Source of the DNA: an uncultured Coprococcus sp.
GTDB lineage: Bacteria > Bacillota > Clostridia > Lachnospirales > Lachnospiraceae
Assembly (NCBI GenBank): GCA_900557435.1
Contig: USSH01000102.1
Span: forward strand, 1 to 8,026
DNA length: 8,026 nt
Direction of reading: 5' to 3'
Shown here: positions 6,091 through 8,026 of the stretch, one piece after another
Numbering within the stretch: position 1 is the stretch's first letter
Layout: every line of letters begins with the position of its first letter
Program-made: the position numbers and the translations under genes
Notes under the pieces: generated by a model
The model's input: only the letters and a program-made list of their open reading frames with translations
Told to the model about the DNA's origin: nothing
Database searches by the model: none

Positions 6091-7152
6091 CTATAAAGTT
6101 GTATCACCTTTTTCTACGCTCACCGGAAGTAGTATAAGATTTCCGTCTATATGTGTGTTTCTCTCTTTTGCGCTGTCGATCTGATCTGCGGTTGCACTTT
6201 CAACCTGTCCTTCGGCATCATCTTCCTCCTCCGGTCCGTCGATCATCTCCATGAGCTGGCGAACTGCCTCCTGAGCAATCTCCTTATACGGCTGGTGTAT
6301 TGATGTGAGCTTTGTCGTGCTTGCATTGGTTATGTATGTTCCATCATATGCAACGATTGCGAGATCATCAGGGATTTTTTTGCCTATGGCAAGCGCTGCC
6401 TTGAGGAATGCTATCGCCGGCATGTCTGCTGCAAATACACCGTCCACATCCGGGTACTCCTCCAGTATGCATTTTGCCATCTCAAAATATCCATGAAAAT
6501 CAAAGTCGTTCCACTGTATTGGAACTCGTCTGGATTTTATCCCATTCTCGGCAAGGACTCTATCTAGTTCCTCATGGCACTCAAATGACATGATATTCTT
6601 ATCTACCTTAATTCCTGATATGTGGATGACATATTTGCATCCACTGTTTATAAATTCCTGGGCAGCAAGCTGTCCGCCCATCTTGTGATCCGACACTACG
6701 ACAGGAAATTTGCTGCCAACCTTATAATCCAGCATGACCATCGGCTTATCTATCTTCTGGTATTCCTTCGCCGTACATGCCGACGTTCCGCATATGATCC
6801 CATCCACGATGTTGGACTTTAACAGCTTAAAACATTCCTTCTCTCTCTGCTTGTCATCGGATGTGGAAAAAAGCATGAATTTGTACTTTTTCTCGTAAAG
6901 TATCTTTTCTATCTCCGATGCCAGTGATGAGAACCACGGGTGCTGGATATTTGGAACCAGCATCGCAATGGAATTGGATCTGCCCTTGAACATGCCGCGC
7001 GCAAGCTCATTTGGAACATAATCCAGTTTCTTCATAGCATCTTCTATCTTCTTCTGAGTCTCGGGTTCAACCTTTGCCGTGCCGTTGATGAGTCTTGACA
7101 CCGTGCAGATAGCAACGCCGGCCTCCTTTGCAACGTCTCTTATACTTGCCAT
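6091..7152 (-). CDS. LacI-family transcriptional repressor of the sugar locus
   Basis: A DNA-binding regulator with a periplasmic-binding-protein-like sugar sensor domain. I place the start at 7152 (MASIRDVAKEAGV), giving 353 residues. AAGGAG lies 13 nt upstream, and the longer frame to 7224 would read through the operator and promoter. The helix-turn-helix is at 3-22 (SIRDVAKEAGV, then TVSRLING), with a hinge helix at 47-53 (PNELARGM, Leu50 being the expected minor-groove residue). The sensor domain begins SIAMLVPN (61-68). FAADMPAIAFL (240-250), VAYDG (267-271) and LTSIHQPYKEIAQEAV (282-297) are family landmarks. An acidic insert (about 306-337) separates the last helix from the final strand LILLPVSV. 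Operators with one shared palindrome occur at its own promoter and at the transporter promoter, so it is probably autoregulated and represses the operon until a sugar binds. Confidence 0.92.
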   Translation of the reverse strand: MASIRDVAKEAGVAICTVSRLINGTAKVEPETQKKIEDAMKKLDYVPNELARGMFKGRSNSIAMLVPNIQHPWFSSLASEIEKILYEKKYKFMLFSTSDDKQREKECFKLLKSNIVDGIICGTSACTAKEYQKIDKPMVMLDYKVGSKFPVVVSDHKMGGQLAAQEFINSGCKYVIHISGIKVDKNIMSFECHEELDRVLAENGIKSRRVPIQWNDFDFHGYFEMAKCILEEYPDVDGVFAADMPAIAFLKAALAIGKKIPDDLAIVAYDGTYITNASTTKLTSIHQPYKEIAQEAVRQLMEMIDGPEEEDDAEGQVESATADQIDSAKERNTHIDGNLILLPVSVEKGDTTL

Positions 7153-7192
7153 ATATAAATATACTCTCCTTATGAATTTCAGACTGTAGTCC

Positions 7193-7208
7193 ATGAAACT
7201 TGTTTCAT
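7193..7208. promoter_or_regulatory. LacI-family operator in the lacI promoter (autoregulation)
   Basis: ATGAAACTTGTTTCAT matches the perfect palindrome upstream of the SBP gene except for one central base. It begins about 7 bp beyond the -10 hexamer, over the predicted transcription start, which is nearly the same geometry as the 5934-5949 site. It lies 40 bp before the repressor's start codon. Confidence 0.83.
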
Positions 7209-7214
7209 AAGAAG

Positions 7215-7244
7215 AGTATACCATAATACTTTCCGTAATGTAAA
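7215..7244 (-). promoter_or_regulatory. Sigma-A-type promoter of the lacI-type gene
   Basis: On the - strand, TTTACA (7239-7244), an 18-bp spacer and TATACT (7215-7220) are each one mismatch from consensus. TGG directly before the -10 gives an extended -10. The -35 lies only about 20 bp after the stop of the upstream AAA+ gene. No hairpin terminator separates them, so some readthrough from that gene into lacI is possible. Confidence 0.72.
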
Positions 7245-7263
7245 TTGTGTAATATGACGATAA

Positions 7264-8026
7264 TCAGCTCAAAAGTTCCTCTATCATGCCACCATCAAAT
7301 GTCACGCTCTGGACGTGGTTTACCTCGATCTGATACAGTGCGTGTGCAACTATGTGCTCTGCAGCCTGCTCTATATCTCTGATTCCGGTCACGCCGTCGC
7401 ACTTCTTGATGACAGCATCCACGCCGTCTGGAAGGATGATGCACTCGCTCTTATCAAGTCCGATGCGCTTGAGTACCTTAGGCAGAACAAATTTGTTGAA
7501 TATCTCCTTCTTCTCATCCGGAGTGTAATCCGGTATGTCTATTACTGCAAATCTCGACATGATTGGCTTGCTGATATTCTCCTTATCATTTGCCGTTGCT
7601 ATAGGGTATACACCATTTGTCGGGATCATGCACTCCATGTAGTTGTCGGTAAATCCCAGGTTGTCCAGAAGTGTCAGCAGTACATCCGCAGGATTGCCGT
7701 TGCCCTTGCCGGAGTTTGCCTTGTCCAGCTCGTTGATGATGAATACAAGGTTGGACTCGCCCGCCTGTGAAAATGCTTCCATGATGATTCCCGGCTTGGC
7801 ATTTGAATATACTCTTGAGCTTCCGGTCAGCTGCTCTGGATCATTGATAGAGCTCATGTCGAGGGTAGTCCATGGAAGTCTCAGTATTCTTGCAACCGCG
7901 TAGGCTATCTGTGACTTTCCCGTTCCGGCAGGTCCGCAGAGCAGAAGTCCGTATGCAGGAAGTGTATGTGTACGGTTGATCTGGATGATCGTCTCGATGA
8001 TCCTCTGCTTGACCTTCTCCATTCCG
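7264..8026 (-). CDS. Lon-like AAA+ ATPase without protease domain, 5' end outside the window
   Basis: Its AAA+ module resembles that of Lon protease. The first ATG (8022) aligns with the GLEKVKERI segment preceding the Lon AAA+ core. The codon before it is an in-frame Gly, so the gene very likely starts outside the window. Counting from that Met: Walker A GPAGTGKS (30-37), the Lon-like stretch GSSRVYSNAKPGIIMEAF (67-84), Walker B VFIINELDK (93-101), sensor 1 ATAND (142-146), arginine finger SRF (156-158) and sensor 2 GIRDIEQ (213-219). Lon has DE in Walker B; here it is NE (codon AAC at 7732-7734). Translation stops right after the lid, where Lon would continue into its Ser-Lys protease domain. 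It may therefore be a remodelling or regulatory ATPase. The N-terminal domain, and so the function, is unknown. Same strand as lacI, with a promoter in between. Confidence 0.85.
   Translation of the reverse strand, partial: GMEKVKQRIIETIIQINRTHTLPAYGLLLCGPAGTGKSQIAYAVARILRLPWTTLDMSSINDPEQLTGSSRVYSNAKPGIIMEAFSQAGESNLVFIINELDKANSGKGNGNPADVLLTLLDNLGFTDNYMECMIPTNGVYPIATANDKENISKPIMSRFAVIDIPDYTPDEKKEIFNKFVLPKVLKRIGLDKSECIILPDGVDAVIKKCDGVTGIRDIEQAAEHIVAHALYQIEVNHVQSVTFDGGMIEELLS

Noticed and set aside
7153..7224. Upstream 24-codon extension of the repressor frame starting at 7224
   Set aside because: It would place the start codon upstream of the operator and over the -10 element. LacI-family proteins normally begin just before the helix-turn-helix, as the 7152 start does.
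7315..7903. + strand open frames opposite the AAA+ gene
   Set aside because: They are shadows of a well-conserved ATPase on the - strand; the translations show no family features.

Overview
The window looks like two pieces of low-to-moderate-GC Firmicutes (Clostridia) DNA joined at about position 700. Bases 1 to about 700 are very AT-rich (about 30% GC in the lines I counted, lysine almost always AAA). They carry the 3' end of rlmN and the first half of a PP2C-type Ser/Thr phosphatase gene, both on the + strand. This rlmN-phosphatase pair is a common Clostridia/Bacilli arrangement. From about 700 to the right end the DNA is richer in GC (roughly 37-47% in sampled lines), uses more AAG and CTG, and every gene lies on the - strand. 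Its gene content and style suggest Lachnospiraceae or a related gut clostridial family; this assignment is an inference.

The right-hand piece is a carbohydrate-utilisation locus read right to left: a LacI-family repressor gene (6091-7152), then a lipoprotein solute-binding protein (4360-5838), two MalF/MalG-type permeases (3357-4253 and 2521-3357) and a GH13 alpha-glucosidase (700-2367). The likely job is import of an alpha-gluco-oligosaccharide (maltodextrin or isomalto-oligosaccharide type) and its hydrolysis to glucose in the cytoplasm. No transporter ATPase is encoded here, so a shared MsmK/MalK-like ATPase from elsewhere is expected. At the right edge is a 5'-incomplete gene for a Lon-like AAA+ ATPase with no protease domain, probably unrelated to the sugar locus.

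Regulation can be read from the DNA. A 16-bp palindrome ATGAAACATGTTTCAT and close variants occur at 5934-5949, 5968-5983 and 7193-7208, with a weaker copy at 5908-5923. The sites sit in the -35/-10 spacer and at the predicted start of the transporter promoter, and at the predicted start of the lacI promoter. This is what an autoregulated local LacI repressor would produce. A long hairpin terminator follows lacI. Two stable hairpins separate the solute-binding protein from the permeases, and a 49-bp direct repeat (81-bp period, around a hairpin) separates malG from the glucosidase.

The points most worth a second look are the abrupt junction inside the phosphatase gene (assembly chimera or real rearrangement), the repeat between malG and the glucosidase that is open in frame as a 49-codon ORF, the AAA+ protein with Asn in place of the Walker B Asp, and the operator family that lacks the central CpG usual for LacI regulators. 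I see no convincing new multi-gene system.
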